The notes: a model not told the origin generated them from the letters alone. 64,000 bases of DNA from Actinomycetota bacterium (GCA_016871355.1 VFZC01000012.1:1-64000), one strand, 5' to 3'; shown: positions 51,794 to 61,803, numbered from the stretch's first letter. Made by a program: numbers and translations.

Positions 51794-51852
51794 GTTGCCG
51801 GGTCCGTTACGCCCGGGGAACCCCGAACGGGCTGACCTGCGGAAAGTCGAAC

Positions 51853-53058
51853 TCAGGCGAGGACGTCGACGTCGCGCGGCAATGAGGCGAACTCGTCGTT
51901 CACACGCGCACGAAGCCGCTCGTCGAGCCACAGATCGACCACGGTCAGGGCCATGGCTCGCGCACCGTCGATGACGGCGCGGTCGCCCGCGTCCGAACCG
52001 GCGTACTCGGTGAAATCACGGGTGTGGATCTGCACTCCGGCCGGGGCCACCTGGATCATCGGATGAATGGACGGTACGAGATACGACACGTTTCCCATGT
52101 CGGTCGATCCCATGACACGGCGACCCGTCACGCGCGGATCGACCACATCGCGTCCGACCGCCTTCATGTTGACCGCGTAGGCGGCTGCCAACGTCTCGTT
52201 GTCGCGCACCTCGGCGTAGAAGTGACCGTCCCACGTGGCGTCCATCGTGCAACCACACGCCTGCGTCGCTCCCTCGAGACACGACAGCACCCGACTCTTC
52301 AGCGGTTGCAGACTCGCCGAGTCGGCCGCCCGTACGTACCAGGTGGCGGCAGCCCGGCGGGGCACGATGTTCGGCTTCTCCCCCGCCTCGGTGAAGATGC
52401 CGTGAATGCGTTCGTTCGGACGGATGTGCTGACGCAAGGCGGCGATGTTCATGTAGCCGAGAACCGCGGCGTCGAGTGCGTTGCGACCCTCCCACGGTGC
52501 AGCCGACGCGTGGGCTTCGCGACCGTGGTACACGACATCGACCGTGTGAATGGCCAACGAGTCCATGCGCAGCAGATCGGCGTCGGCCGGATGAACCATC
52601 ATCGCGGCGGCCCCCGACGAGAATGCGCCCTGTCGCGCCATGTAGATCTTGCCGCCACCACCTTCTTCGGCCGGTGTACCCAGAATCCGGACGGTTCCAC
52701 CGATCTCGTTCGCGATGGCCGCCGCCGCCAAGCCCGCACCGAGGCCAGCGCCCGCGATCACGTTGTGACCGCAACCGTGACCGATTCCGGGCAACGCGTC
52801 GTACTCGAGCAACACGAGCACTTCGGGACCGGTCGTTCCGACCTTGGCTTCGAACGCGGTGTTCACACCGTACGCATGGCGCACGACCGGAAGTCCGGCT
52901 TCCTCGAGAATCGCCGTCAAAAGATCGTGGGCGAAAACTTCCTCGAAGTTGAGTTCGGGATGTGCATGGATCGCCCGACTCGCCGACACGATCCGATCGG
53001 ACCAACGAGTGATCTCGGCTTCGATACGCGACTTGGCTTCGGATGCGACGGCGGACAT
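51853..53058 (-). CDS. M20 family metallopeptidase/amidohydrolase
   Basis: 401 residues. Zinc-binding segments are GIGHGCGHNVIAGA and TPAEEGGGG, with the dimerisation domain between them and VMGSTDMGNVSYLVP near the end. It resembles aminoacylase-1-like 2 (ACY1L2) and p-aminobenzoyl-glutamate hydrolase, which cut amide bonds of N-acyl or dipeptide substrates. The ATG at 53058 has TACGGT 6 bases upstream; a frame to 53250 overlaps the neighbour. Confidence 0.87.
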   Translation of the reverse strand: MSAVASEAKSRIEAEITRWSDRIVSASRAIHAHPELNFEEVFAHDLLTAILEEAGLPVVRHAYGVNTAFEAKVGTTGPEVLVLLEYDALPGIGHGCGHNVIAGAGLGAGLAAAAIANEIGGTVRILGTPAEEGGGGKIYMARQGAFSSGAAAMMVHPADADLLRMDSLAIHTVDVVYHGREAHASAAPWEGRNALDAAVLGYMNIAALRQHIRPNERIHGIFTEAGEKPNIVPRRAAATWYVRAADSASLQPLKSRVLSCLEGATQACGCTMDATWDGHFYAEVRDNETLAAAYAVNMKAVGRDVVDPRVTGRRVMGSTDMGNVSYLVPSIHPMIQVAPAGVQIHTRDFTEYAGSDAGDRAVIDGARAMALTVVDLWLDERLRARVNDEFASLPRDVDVLA

Positions 53059-53064
53059 GCGATC

Positions 53065-53070
53065 ACCGTA
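53065..53070 (-). promoter_or_regulatory. -10 hexamer for leaderless M20 gene
   Basis: TACGGT lies 6 bases before the M20 ATG on the minus strand, in the short gap after the preceding gene. Confidence 0.45.
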
Positions 53071-53083
53071 GCCGGCCGATCGA

Positions 53084-53701
53084 TCAGGGCGTCGTGGCGA
53101 CCCACACGGTGGCCCGGTCGGGATGGATCCGCGCTCGCCACGAATCCACCGAACCGATGCGGCGTCCGTCGACCACCAGGACCGATCGAGTCGATCCCGA
53201 CGTCTCGGTGACCGAATTCGACCGAATGGCCGGATGGGGAACGTGTTCACCCCGTGGCAAGCGCCGCAATGCGGTCAACCGCTGACGAACCGACATCGAA
53301 GGATCGACCGAGATCGACTCCATTCGACCGTCGTTCGGATGACCGCGCGGCGCCACGTCGTAGTGCTCCACGAACTGAGCGTTCATCACGGCAACGATCG
53401 GGCCGCGCCACCATCCACCAAGCCAGTTGGACGATCGGGCCACGCAGTGAGCAACCGCCCACGTCGTCTGCGTACGACCAGCGCGCACGAATTCGACTTC
53501 GATCAGATCGAGGCCCACTTCGACACCGCGCGCACCCCGACCAGCCACACCGAGCGTTCGCGCGAGATCGCCCGCCGCGACGCCCACCGGACGAACGCCC
53601 GCGACGACCGCTGCACCGATCTCGTGATCGGTATCGCACCAGACGATGTCGTGTGGGACGTCGCCCGCGGTTCCCCACGACTCGCGCCGTTTGATCGTCA
53701 C
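53084..53701 (-). CDS. Lone DAG-kinase C-terminal-like beta domain protein
   Basis: 205 residues without membrane segments. The region GPIVAVMNAQFVEHYDVAPR, then HPNDGRMESISVD and the C-terminal VLVVDGRRIGSVDSWRARI look like the C-terminal beta-sandwich of YegS/diacylglycerol-kinase-fold lipid kinases. The catalytic GGDGT domain is absent here. Function unknown, perhaps lipid binding. The start is GTG at 53701, overlapping the helY stop (GTGA). Confidence 0.62.
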   Translation of the reverse strand: MTIKRRESWGTAGDVPHDIVWCDTDHEIGAAVVAGVRPVGVAAGDLARTLGVAGRGARGVEVGLDLIEVEFVRAGRTQTTWAVAHCVARSSNWLGGWWRGPIVAVMNAQFVEHYDVAPRGHPNDGRMESISVDPSMSVRQRLTALRRLPRGEHVPHPAIRSNSVTETSGSTRSVLVVDGRRIGSVDSWRARIHPDRATVWVATTP

Positions 53702-56283
53702 GCCGACACCGCCATCGATGCCGCCACCACACCGCGGTCCAACGCCTCGGCGGCGCGTTCGGCCGCGCGACGAGTGTCGCCCAGCGGAGCGATGATCGCG
53801 ATCTGGTGGAGCAGATCGATCAACTGCTTCATCGTGCGCACGAAGTCGCCACCCGACAGTTCCTCCGACTCCACGACTTCGGCGAACCCTTCACCCACCG
53901 CCCACGCATAGGCCACGGCGATGTACGTCGGGTCGGGAGAGCGATGAACCGACAGATCGGCCTCTTCTTCGATGCGCCGCAGTTCGGCACTCAACTGGTC
54001 GATGCGACGGAACCGCTTCCTGACTTCAGCCGACGGGAACCAGGCCGCCGGCGGTGGTTCGCTCGAGCGGTGCTCATACACGAACACCGACACCAACCCG
54101 GCCAGATCGTTGGGCGACAGTCCATCCAAGAGACCGGCGTGGAGGCTCTCAGCCACCAGTAAGTCGCATTCGTGGAAGGTCCCGGCCAGAACTCCGCCCT
54201 TGGCGGTGAGCGACCACCCCGACACGTAGTCCCAATCCGACAACACGCGCAGCACCCGATCGAAGCGGCGAGCGACCGAGTTGCCGCGACCACGTACCTG
54301 TTCGCGCAATTGATCGATCTCACGTTCGAGACGTTCGGCCTGGGCCACCGCCTTGAGACGATCCTTGAGATCGGGGTCGTCCTCCACCGGATGAACTGCC
54401 TGTCGTTCGGGCGACGGTGCCACCCACTGAGTGTCGGCGATCTGCGCACGATCGAGCCGCTCGACCACTTCTTTCTGGAACTCGGGACGAGCCGGTACGA
54501 ACGGGATGGGGATCTCCACGTTGCCGATCACGCGCGGAGGCTCGTCGAAGTCGCGGGCCGTGAGATTGACGAGGGCACGGTCGGACATGAGCACCGAAAT
54601 CTTCACGCCACCTGATCGGTGAGCCGTCGAGAGGACCACGGCCCGTCCGGTCGTTCGCTTCTTGGTGACCGTGATCACCGAACCAGGACGAAGTCGGTCG
54701 AGTGCGAACTCGATCGCACTCTCGCTGCGAACCTTGGCCACACCTTCGATTCGGGCGCGGTAGTCGTGGATGTCGCCAAAGGGGCTCTCCACTTGCTCGC
54801 GTAGATCGAAGAGACGTTCGAGACGGTTCTCGAGTCGCGCCTCGAGCTTCACAACGTCGCGATCGGCTTGATATTGCGCGAGCGAGAGATTGAGCAGGTG
54901 ACGGGCTTCTTCGCTCGAGTACGAGCGCACCAGGTTGACAGCCATGTTGTACGTGGGCCGGAACGACGACGTGAGGCGGAACGATCGACTCGACGCCAAT
55001 CCCGACACCTGGTCGAACGACACGAACGGACTCCAGAGCACGACCGCGTGTCCACGGGCGTCCAGACCACGTCGACCCGCGCGACCGGTGAGCTGTGTGA
55101 ACTCCCCCGGTGTGAGGAACTGGTGATGCTCCCCGGTGAACTTGGTGAGCTTCTCGATCACCACCGATCGAGCGGGCATGTTGATGCCGACCGCGAGTGT
55201 CTCGGTGGCGAAGACGACCTTGACGAGACCCTCCACGAAACAGGCTTCGACCGTCTCCTTGAACGGAGGAACCATGCCGGCGTGATGGCTGGCGATGCCA
55301 GCCTCCAGCTGAGCCACGAACTGCGGGTAGCCCAACACGTCGAGGTCGTCCTCATCGAGACCGTCGAGACGCTCCGCCACGATCGCGGCGATTCGCCGTC
55401 GTTCGTCGGCCGAGGTGAGGCGAATACCGTGCCGCAAACAGGCCGCCGCGGCTTCATCGCATTGGTTGCGACTGAAGATGAAGCAGATGGCCGGGAGCAG
55501 ATCCTCGTGACGCAGACGTTCGACCACGTCGATCCGCGACGGGGTGAACAGGATCCGACGGCGCTGGTTGCGCGTGCGACGAGCCAAACGGTGACCCTGA
55601 TCGGCGATGCGGCCGGCTTCCTGGTTCGGACGACCGTTCACGAGGGCCGGGAGCAGATGTTCACGCTCGGTCGACTTGTCACCCATCATGAACAAGCACT
55701 CGAGTTCGACCGGACGCTTCTCTTCGACGATGGCCTGGGTGGGCCCACGCACCGTGCTCATCCAGTCGGCTACTTCGGCGGCGTTCGACACCGTGGCCGA
55801 CAGGCACACGAGCTGAACGTGTTTGGGCAAGTGGATGATCACTTCTTCCCAGACGGGTCCGCGGTAGGCGTCTTGAATGAAGTGGACCTCGTCGAGAACC
55901 ACCACCTTGAGATCGGCCAGTGCGGTCGACTGCGCGTAGATCATGTTGCGCAAGACTTCGGTGGTCATGACCACCACCGGGGCGTCGCCGTTGATCGCGT
56001 TGTCTCCCGTCAACAAACCCACTCGCTCGCGGCCGTACATCTGAACCAAGTCGCTGTACTTCTGATTCGACAGCGCTTTGATGGGAGCCGTGTAGAACGC
56101 CCGGGCGCCGTCGGCCAGGGCGACAGCGATTCCGTACTCGGCCACGACGGTCTTGCCGCTTCCGGTCGGTGCGGCCACGATCACCGAGTCGCCGCGATCG
56201 ACGACGTCCATCGACGACAGCTGGAACTGATCGAGAGGAAACGCGTAGCGCGCGATCAGCTCGGCGCGGTCGGGGCGACTCAT
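53698..56283 (-). CDS. helY: Ski2-like DEAD/DEAH-box helicase HelY
   Basis: 861 residues. An SF2 helicase with Walker A APTGSGKT, DEVH box (VVLDEVHFIQD), SAT-type motif CLSATVSNAAEV and a C-terminal helical domain of the Ski2/Mtr4/Dob1 type. Such enzymes unwind RNA; the mycobacterial counterpart is HelY. It follows tatC by two bases, matching mycobacterial tatA-tatC-helY. A longer frame to 56646 would run under tatC. Confidence 0.92.
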   Translation of the reverse strand: MSRPDRAELIARYAFPLDQFQLSSMDVVDRGDSVIVAAPTGSGKTVVAEYGIAVALADGARAFYTAPIKALSNQKYSDLVQMYGRERVGLLTGDNAINGDAPVVVMTTEVLRNMIYAQSTALADLKVVVLDEVHFIQDAYRGPVWEEVIIHLPKHVQLVCLSATVSNAAEVADWMSTVRGPTQAIVEEKRPVELECLFMMGDKSTEREHLLPALVNGRPNQEAGRIADQGHRLARRTRNQRRRILFTPSRIDVVERLRHEDLLPAICFIFSRNQCDEAAAACLRHGIRLTSADERRRIAAIVAERLDGLDEDDLDVLGYPQFVAQLEAGIASHHAGMVPPFKETVEACFVEGLVKVVFATETLAVGINMPARSVVIEKLTKFTGEHHQFLTPGEFTQLTGRAGRRGLDARGHAVVLWSPFVSFDQVSGLASSRSFRLTSSFRPTYNMAVNLVRSYSSEEARHLLNLSLAQYQADRDVVKLEARLENRLERLFDLREQVESPFGDIHDYRARIEGVAKVRSESAIEFALDRLRPGSVITVTKKRTTGRAVVLSTAHRSGGVKISVLMSDRALVNLTARDFDEPPRVIGNVEIPIPFVPARPEFQKEVVERLDRAQIADTQWVAPSPERQAVHPVEDDPDLKDRLKAVAQAERLEREIDQLREQVRGRGNSVARRFDRVLRVLSDWDYVSGWSLTAKGGVLAGTFHECDLLVAESLHAGLLDGLSPNDLAGLVSVFVYEHRSSEPPPAAWFPSAEVRKRFRRIDQLSAELRRIEEEADLSVHRSPDPTYIAVAYAWAVGEGFAEVVESEELSGGDFVRTMKQLIDLLHQIAIIAPLGDTRRAAERAAEALDRGVVAASMAVSA

Positions 56284-56285
56284 CG

Positions 56286-57068
56286 TCAGACGCGACGGCG
56301 CACGATGAGGTGGCCCACGCCAATTGCCACGAAGTACAGCAACACGAGCGGAACCGTCAGGGCGATGAGGGTGATCGGATCTCCTGACGGTGTGATCACG
56401 GCCGCCAACACCACGATCGAGACGATGGCGATCCGCCAACCCTCCACCAATTGACGGGGACGAACCACCCCGGCCAGTTGCAGGAAGACGAGCAGCACCG
56501 GGAACTCGAACCCGACGCCGAACGCCGCGATCATCAGAGCCACCAGACTCACGTACTTGGTGATCTGGAACGCCTGTTGTACGTCGCTCCCCGACCAACT
56601 CACCAGGAATTCGAGGCCCTTGTCGAGGGTGATGTAGGCGAGCCAACCGCCAGCCGCGAACAAGACGATGGACGACGCGATGAACGGAATCGCGTACTTC
56701 TTCTCACGCGAGTGAAGAGCCGGGACGATGAAGCGCCACACCTGCCAGAGGATCACCGGCAGAGCGAGGATGAGTCCGCCGTAGAGGGCGATACGCAGAC
56801 GGGCGTTGAAACCATCGAGCGGTCCGAGCGAGAACAGATCGCAGTTGGTGACGAGATCGGGGCGTCGTTGGCACAAGTTGTCGTAGGGCTGGCGTAGGAA
56901 CTCGAGTACCGGGTCGTAGAAGGCCAGGATGACGATGACGCCCAGGGCCACCGCCAAGGCGGCGCGAATGACTCGCGAACGCAACTCAGCCAGATGCTCG
57001 GTGAGAGTCATCTGGTCGTCGGGACCGGACACCGCGGCCCGTGGCGCGCGGCGCCAGGGCGTCTTCAT
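56286..57068 (-). CDS. tatC: Sec-independent protein translocase TatC
   Basis: 260 residues with six membrane helices. The family opening is MTLTEHLAELRSRVIRAALA, and the conserved Glu/Gln region and the PIVLWQVWRF-like loop follow (LPVILWQVWRFIVPAL). TatC is the core receptor that recognises twin-arginine signal peptides. The start at 57068 overlaps the tatA/B stop by four bases. Confidence 0.95.
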   Translation of the reverse strand: MKTPWRRAPRAAVSGPDDQMTLTEHLAELRSRVIRAALAVALGVIVILAFYDPVLEFLRQPYDNLCQRRPDLVTNCDLFSLGPLDGFNARLRIALYGGLILALPVILWQVWRFIVPALHSREKKYAIPFIASSIVLFAAGGWLAYITLDKGLEFLVSWSGSDVQQAFQITKYVSLVALMIAAFGVGFEFPVLLVFLQLAGVVRPRQLVEGWRIAIVSIVVLAAVITPSGDPITLIALTVPLVLLYFVAIGVGHLIVRRRV

Positions 57069-57430
57069 GGTGTCGGCTCGTCGCTCGACGGGGCCGGAGT
57101 CGATGGATTCTCCGGCGTGACATCCGGCGTGACATCCGACGTCGACGACTGATCACTCGCCGCCTTGGCCGATTGGGTCCGAAAATCCGGTACGGCCGGA
57201 TCGATCACCTGTCGAACCGCTTGGCGGGTCATCTCGGCCGTCTCACGTAACTCGCGGGCCGGCTCGTCGAATGCGTTCTTGAATTCGGACTGGAAGCCTC
57301 GACTCATGCGCCGCAACTCGCCGTACACCCGACCGAAACGACGGATGGCTTCGGGAAGCTTCTCGGGGCCGAGCACGATGAGGGCCAGCAGCAAGATGAC
57401 GACGATCTCGCTCCCGGAGAGGTTGAACAC
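57065..57430 (-). CDS. Twin-arginine translocase subunit TatA/TatB
   Basis: 121 residues. An N-terminal membrane helix (SGSEIVVILLLALIVLGP), the FG-type hinge RRFGRVYGEL, an amphipathic helix and a Ser/Thr/Pro tail. The LGPEKLPEA segment and the tail length fit TatB-like as well as TatA proteins; only one copy is visible here. GTG start; TAGACT is 6 bases upstream, so the Tat-helY operon is probably leaderless. Confidence 0.88.
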   Translation of the reverse strand: MFNLSGSEIVVILLLALIVLGPEKLPEAIRRFGRVYGELRRMSRGFQSEFKNAFDEPARELRETAEMTRQAVRQVIDPAVPDFRTQSAKAASDQSSTSDVTPDVTPENPSTPAPSSDEPTP

Positions 57431-57436
57431 AACGTG

Positions 57437-57442
57437 AGTCTA
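57437..57442 (-). promoter_or_regulatory. -10 hexamer for leaderless tat operon
   Basis: TAGACT on the minus strand, 6 bases before the tatA/B GTG at 57430. Confidence 0.45.
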
Positions 57443-57480
57443 GAAGGGGGTCGCCGGGGCACGTCTGCCAACATGGCCCC

Positions 57481-58197
57481 GTGCAGCAACGCCTCCCGTC
57501 ACGGCTCGATCCGCCGATCGGTTTCGCACATCGGGGAGCCCGGGCTCATGCCCAGGAGAACACGATCGACGCGTTTCAACTGGCGCTACGGCTCGGTGCC
57601 ACCGGACTGGAGTCCGACGTCTGGGTGACATCCGATGGGGTGGCCGTGCTCGATCACGACGGCATCGTGCGGCGCTGGGGACGCAAGGTTCCGATCGCCG
57701 ACGTTCGTCGGGACGCCCTCCCCTCCCACATCCCATCGGTGGCCGAGATGCTCGATGCATGCCCCGGCGACTTCCACTTCAGCGTCGACATCAAGGACCC
57801 ACGGTCGATCCAGCCCTTCATCGACGCGCTGCGTGACGCCTCCCCCGACATCGAGGAACGAACCTGGATCTGCCATTCCGACTGGACACTGGTGGCGACG
57901 TGGCGATCACTCACTCACGCCAAACTCGTCGACTCCACCCGGCTGGCTCGTATCAGAGAGGGCCCCGAGCGCCGGGCGACACAACTACGCGACGCCGGCA
58001 TCGAAGCCATCAACATGCATCACACCGACTGGAGTGGTGGCCTCGTCACGTTGTTCCACCGATTCGACCGCTACGCACTGGCGTGGGACGTGCAGCACGA
58101 CCACTTCCTCGACCAAATTCTGCGCATGGGTGTGGACGGAGTGTTCAGCGACTGGGTCGACCGCATGGTCGAGGCTCTCCAACGCCAGTACGGCTGA
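57481..58197 (+). CDS. Glycerophosphodiester phosphodiesterase family protein
   Basis: 238 residues. GDPD motifs are IGFAHRGARAHAQENTIDAF, LESDVWVTSDGVAVLDHD and VDIKDPRS (metal and catalytic residues). It would split glycerophosphodiesters into glycerol-3-phosphate and an alcohol. It has no signal peptide, so acts inside the cell. It is divergent from the tat operon. The start GTG at 57481 is preceded by CAACAT at 6 bases, a weak promoter match. Confidence 0.88.
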   Translation: MQQRLPSRLDPPIGFAHRGARAHAQENTIDAFQLALRLGATGLESDVWVTSDGVAVLDHDGIVRRWGRKVPIADVRRDALPSHIPSVAEMLDACPGDFHFSVDIKDPRSIQPFIDALRDASPDIEERTWICHSDWTLVATWRSLTHAKLVDSTRLARIREGPERRATQLRDAGIEAINMHHTDWSGGLVTLFHRFDRYALAWDVQHDHFLDQILRMGVDGVFSDWVDRMVEALQRQYG

Positions 58198-58214
58198 CGC
58201 TTCAGGACGAACAG

Positions 58215-58850
58215 CTAGAGAAAAGCCCAGGCCGAGGCGGGCCAGATCACGATGAACGCGCGTCCCCGGATCTTGTCGATTTCGACCGGGCCGAAGTCAC
58301 GACTGTCGAAACTCTGTACTCGATTGTCACCCATCACGAACACCGTCTCATCGGGAATCACTTGAGCCGGAACGTCGGTGTGCGAACCGCAGCGAGCCAA
58401 CGGGTCGGCTTGACTCACCAGTTCCTCGTCGAGATACGGCTCTTCCAGCCGCACTCCATCGATGAAGATCGTGCACGAACGAACTTCGACCGTCTCGCCG
58501 GGTAGCGCGATCACGCGTTTGATGAGATCGTCGTGCTGTTCGGCCGCGGTGACCCGGTCGAAGACCACCACGTCTCCGCGATTGACGTCGTGGAGGCGGT
58601 ACGACAACTTGTTGACCAGCACTCGATCGCGGGGCTGGAGCGTGCCCTGCATGCTCGGGCCGTCGATGTAGTACTGCTGGAACAGGAAGAGGCGGATGAT
58701 GAGAGCCGCACCGACCGCCACCAGTACGACGATCGACCATTCCCATACCACCCGGCCGGCTCGCAACGAGCGCGACGGACGCGAGTCGGTTTCGATGTCG
58801 GGACCTCCGACCGGGGTCGGATCGTCGACCGGCGGCTGGCTGATCTCCAC
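58215..58850 (-). CDS. lepB: Signal peptidase I
   Basis: 211 residues. A proline-rich cytosolic tail and one membrane helix (about 36-58) precede the catalytic serine in GPSMQGTL (S66) and the general-base lysine in DLIKRVIALPGE (K111). MGDNR and GRAFIVIWP complete the S26 signature. It cleaves Sec and Tat signal peptides. GTG start with TACGGT 6 bases upstream. It sits at the end of the proteasome operon, not next to rplS or rnhB as is usual. Confidence 0.93.
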   Translation of the reverse strand: MEISQPPVDDPTPVGGPDIETDSRPSRSLRAGRVVWEWSIVVLVAVGAALIIRLFLFQQYYIDGPSMQGTLQPRDRVLVNKLSYRLHDVNRGDVVVFDRVTAAEQHDDLIKRVIALPGETVEVRSCTIFIDGVRLEEPYLDEELVSQADPLARCGSHTDVPAQVIPDETVFVMGDNRVQSFDSRDFGPVEIDKIRGRAFIVIWPASAWAFL

Positions 58851-58856
58851 ACCGTC

Positions 58857-58862
58857 ACCGTA
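58857..58862 (-). promoter_or_regulatory. -10 hexamer for leaderless lepB
   Basis: TACGGT on the minus strand, 6 bases before the GTG at 58850. Confidence 0.45.
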
Positions 58863-58886
58863 TCGGGCCGACCTGGTCGACTCGCA

Positions 58887-60245
58887 TCACAGTGACGCGA
58901 TGAGTTTCTCCACACGCTCGTCGCGACTTCGGAACGGGTCCTTGCACAACACCGTCCGCTGCGCCTGATCGTTGAGCTTCAGGTGCACCCAGTCGACGGT
59001 GTAATCGCGCCGCTTCTCCTTGGCCGCTCGGATGAACTCACCACGCAAACGAGCCCGTGTGTTCTGCGGGGGCTCGGTGAGAGCCGTGTCGATGTCGACC
59101 TCCGAACACAAGCGTTCGACCAGACCCTTGGCCTGCAACTTGTAGAACAGACCTCGGTCCCGATTGATGTCGTGGTACTGGAGATCGACCAGTTGGTTGC
59201 GGGCGTCGCCGAGTTCGAGACCATGACGCGCCGAGTACTGCTCGATCAGCGAATGCTTGATGACCCAGTCGACCTCGCGGTCGAGTTTCAAGGGATCGTT
59301 CTCGATCGTGGTCACGCAGTGTTCCCACATCTCCAGTGCCTTCTGTTCGAGAGGCGGGAAGCCCTTCGTCTCGGCGTACCGCAAGGCACGATCGAGGTAC
59401 TCGCGCTGGATGTCGAGGGCGCTCACTTCTCGTCCGTTGGCCAGGACCACCGTACGACGACACATGATGTCGTGGCTGATGTCGCGAATGGCTCGAATGG
59501 GATTCTCCAGAGTCATGTCGCGCAACACCACTCGCGAGTCCTCGAGCATGCGCAACATGCAGGCCGTCGAACCGATCTTCAGGAACGTGGTGTATTCGCT
59601 CATGTTCGAGTCACCCACGATCACGTGGAGGCGGCGATAACGCTCGGCGTCGGCGTGTGGCTCGTCGCGGGTGTTGATGATCGGTCGGCTTCGGGTGGTC
59701 GCCGACGACATGGTTTCCCAGATGTGATCGGCCCGCTGAGTGATGGAGAAGATGGGTCCGCGCGCGGTCTGCACGATCTTGCCGGCACCCGTGAAGATCT
59801 GTCGCGACACGAGGAACGGAATGAGGACTTCGGCGTGCCGAGCCGTGTCGTCGCCTCGGCGCGTCAGGTAGTTCTCGTGGCAGCCGTAGCTGTTGCCGGC
59901 CGAGTCGGTGTTGTTCTTGAAGAGGTAGACGGTTCCTCGGATTCCCTCTTCACGCAGCCGCTCTTCGGCCGACGCGGCCAATCGCTCGAGGATCCGCTCC
60001 CCCGCCTTGTCGTGCACGACGGCGTCGTAGATCGAGTCGCATTCGGGCGTGGCGTATTCGGGGTGCGACCCCACGTCGAGGTAGAGCCTCGCACCGTTCT
60101 CCAGAAAGACGTTCGACGAACGACCCCACGAGACGACTTTGCGAAAGAGATACCGCGCGACTTCGTCCGGACTCAGACGCCTCTGCCCACGCAAGGTGCA
60201 GGTGACTCCGTACTCGTTCTCGAGTCCGAAGATCCGGCGGTCCAC
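58887..60245 (-). CDS. pafA: Pup--protein ligase PafA
   Basis: PafA joins the C-terminal Glu of Pup to lysines of target proteins. The 452-residue carboxylate-amine ligase-like enzyme has the conserved opening [17 protein letters not shown], the ATP/Mg segments [17 protein letters not shown] and the catalytic-loop region [13 protein letters not shown]. It is shorter than Dop and lacks the Dop loop. GTG start with TATGGT 6 bases upstream, separate from prcA (50-base gap). No pafB or pafC follows. Confidence 0.95.
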   Translation of the reverse strand: MDRRIFGLENEYGVTCTLRGQRRLSPDEVARYLFRKVVSWGRSSNVFLENGARLYLDVGSHPEYATPECDSIYDAVVHDKAGERILERLAASAEERLREEGIRGTVYLFKNNTDSAGNSYGCHENYLTRRGDDTARHAEVLIPFLVSRQIFTGAGKIVQTARGPIFSITQRADHIWETMSSATTRSRPIINTRDEPHADAERYRRLHVIVGDSNMSEYTTFLKIGSTACMLRMLEDSRVVLRDMTLENPIRAIRDISHDIMCRRTVVLANGREVSALDIQREYLDRALRYAETKGFPPLEQKALEMWEHCVTTIENDPLKLDREVDWVIKHSLIEQYSARHGLELGDARNQLVDLQYHDINRDRGLFYKLQAKGLVERLCSEVDIDTALTEPPQNTRARLRGEFIRAAKEKRRDYTVDWVHLKLNDQAQRTVLCKDPFRSRDERVEKLIASL

Positions 60246-60251
60246 ACCGGA

Positions 60252-60257
60252 ACCATA
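60252..60257 (-). promoter_or_regulatory. -10 hexamer for leaderless pafA
   Basis: TATGGT on the minus strand, 6 bases before the GTG at 60245, allowing pafA its own transcription separate from the prcBA part. Confidence 0.5.
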
Positions 60258-60295
60258 CTTCTCGCGCGGTTGGTCAGTGGCGGGGAGCGCGAAGA

Positions 60296-61006
60296 TCAGT
60301 CAGCCGGAGACTTCGGCGGGACGTTGGTCCCACCCACGATCGACGCAACCACCGCGTGGTCGAGACGCTGGAAACAGCGCCGACCGTTCGAGCGCGACAG
60401 AACCGCGACTTCGAGGTCGTCGGCGCTCAGAGTCCGCTCGGGTCCGGCCAAGGCGGCCACTGCTTTGGGCAGAGCGGCCGCCAGCGCATCATCCGCCGAC
60501 CAGGTGGACGTGAGACGACCAGCGATCGCATCGGCGTCACCGCCGAGGACGCTCGTTCCCTTCTCGTCGACGAGGGTTCCGTCGTAGAGGATGTGGAACA
60601 ACTGGTCGTCGGCTTGGGCGACACCCACCTCGGCGACGAGGATCTCGACTTCGAGCGGCTTGACTTCGTGAGTGAACGTCTGGCCGAGAATCTGCGCGTA
60701 ATCGTTGGCCAGACCGCGGGCCTCGACGTCGTCACGCGAGTACGCGTAACCCTTCACATCGGCGTTGCGCACACCGAAGCGACGAAGTTGATCGAACTCG
60801 TTGTACTTACCGACGCCCGCGAACGCGATGCGGTCGTAGATCTCGCTGATTTTGCGCAACGTGTTGGACGTGTTCTCGGCAACCAACAAGATTCCGTCCA
60901 CGTACTGAACCGCCACGAGTGCGCGACCGCGAGCGATGCCCTTGCGTGCATAGTCGGCCCGATCCTTCATCATCTGCTCGGGGGCGACGTAGAACGGCAT
61001 GTTCAT
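60296..61006 (-). CDS. prcA: Proteasome subunit alpha PrcA
   Basis: 236 residues. It forms the gate ring of the 20S core. The alpha-type opening [21 protein letters not shown] and [19 protein letters not shown] match actinobacterial PrcA; no N-terminal threonine is required. The ATG at 61006 overlaps the prcB stop (ATGA). A longer frame to 61177 is a shadow of prcB. Confidence 0.95.
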   Translation of the reverse strand: MNMPFYVAPEQMMKDRADYARKGIARGRALVAVQYVDGILLVAENTSNTLRKISEIYDRIAFAGVGKYNEFDQLRRFGVRNADVKGYAYSRDDVEARGLANDYAQILGQTFTHEVKPLEVEILVAEVGVAQADDQLFHILYDGTLVDEKGTSVLGGDADAIAGRLTSTWSADDALAAALPKAVAALAGPERTLSADDLEVAVLSRSNGRRCFQRLDHAVVASIVGGTNVPPKSPAD

Positions 61007-61800
61007 GATGCTGAACCTCGTGCTCGTTGACCGTCGGCGATGGCCGTGAACACCGTGGCCAACACGTCGTCGGTGATTCGTTGCCAACCATCGGCGGTGA
61101 TGGTGGCGACCACCGGGTAGATGCCACGAAGTGCATCGGGCCCACCGGTCGCACTGTCGACTTCGGCCGCCTCCCACAAGGCGCGGCAGGCCAACTCGAT
61201 CGCTTCGTCCGACGCCAGACCGAGTCGGTATCCCACCTTCAGCACCGTGGAGGCCGGACCGCCACCCGAACCAGTGGCGACGAACTCACGCTCTTCGTAG
61301 CGGCCTCCGGTGATGTCGAAGTCCCACAAACGCCCCGTGCTGCGCAGCGAGTCGTATCCGGCGAAGATCGGAACGACGACCAGACCTTGCATGGCGGCCC
61401 CGAGATTGGCACGAACCATCTGGGAGAGCTGATTGGCTTTGCCTTCGAGACTGATGGGGCGACCGTCGAGTTTTTCGTAGTGCTCGAGCTGCAACTGGAA
61501 CAGTTTGATCATGTCCATGGCCACCCCGGCGGTACCGGAGATCGCCACGCCACTGTGGCGATCGGCGGGTACGACTTTTTCCATCTCGCGATTGGAGATG
61601 CGATTGCCCATCGTGGCGCGACGATCGCCCGCCATGACCACGCCATCGGCGAAGCGAACGGCCAACACCGTGGTGGCGTGCGGCGCCAGATTGGCGGCCG
61701 GACCGGCCGGAGCCTGGAACGGGTCGAGGCCGACACGACGTAGCAGCGCCGAGAAGTCGCTGCCCGGGTCGTTGTCCGATGCGAACAACGGGACCTTCAC
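61003..61800 (-). CDS. prcB: Proteasome subunit beta PrcB
   Basis: 265 residues. A propeptide of 42 residues precedes the catalytic Thr43 in PHATTVLAVRF, followed by VVMAGDRRATMGN with the conserved Asp, Arg and Lys-equivalent positions, and GSGGGPASTVLK. It is the peptidase ring subunit. GTG start; it follows pup by three bases and overlaps prcA by four. Confidence 0.95.
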   Translation of the reverse strand: MKVPLFASDNDPGSDFSALLRRVGLDPFQAPAGPAANLAPHATTVLAVRFADGVVMAGDRRATMGNRISNREMEKVVPADRHSGVAISGTAGVAMDMIKLFQLQLEHYEKLDGRPISLEGKANQLSQMVRANLGAAMQGLVVVPIFAGYDSLRSTGRLWDFDITGGRYEEREFVATGSGGGPASTVLKVGYRLGLASDEAIELACRALWEAAEVDSATGGPDALRGIYPVVATITADGWQRITDDVLATVFTAIADGQRARGSAS

Positions 61801-61803
61801 CCG

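Noticed and set aside
54868-56454. Plus-strand open frame of 528 residues opposite helY
   Set aside because: Antisense shadow of the helicase; composition is a codon mirror.
58983-60587. Plus-strand open frame of 534 residues opposite pafA
   Set aside because: Antisense shadow of pafA and prcA codons; no domain or start signal.
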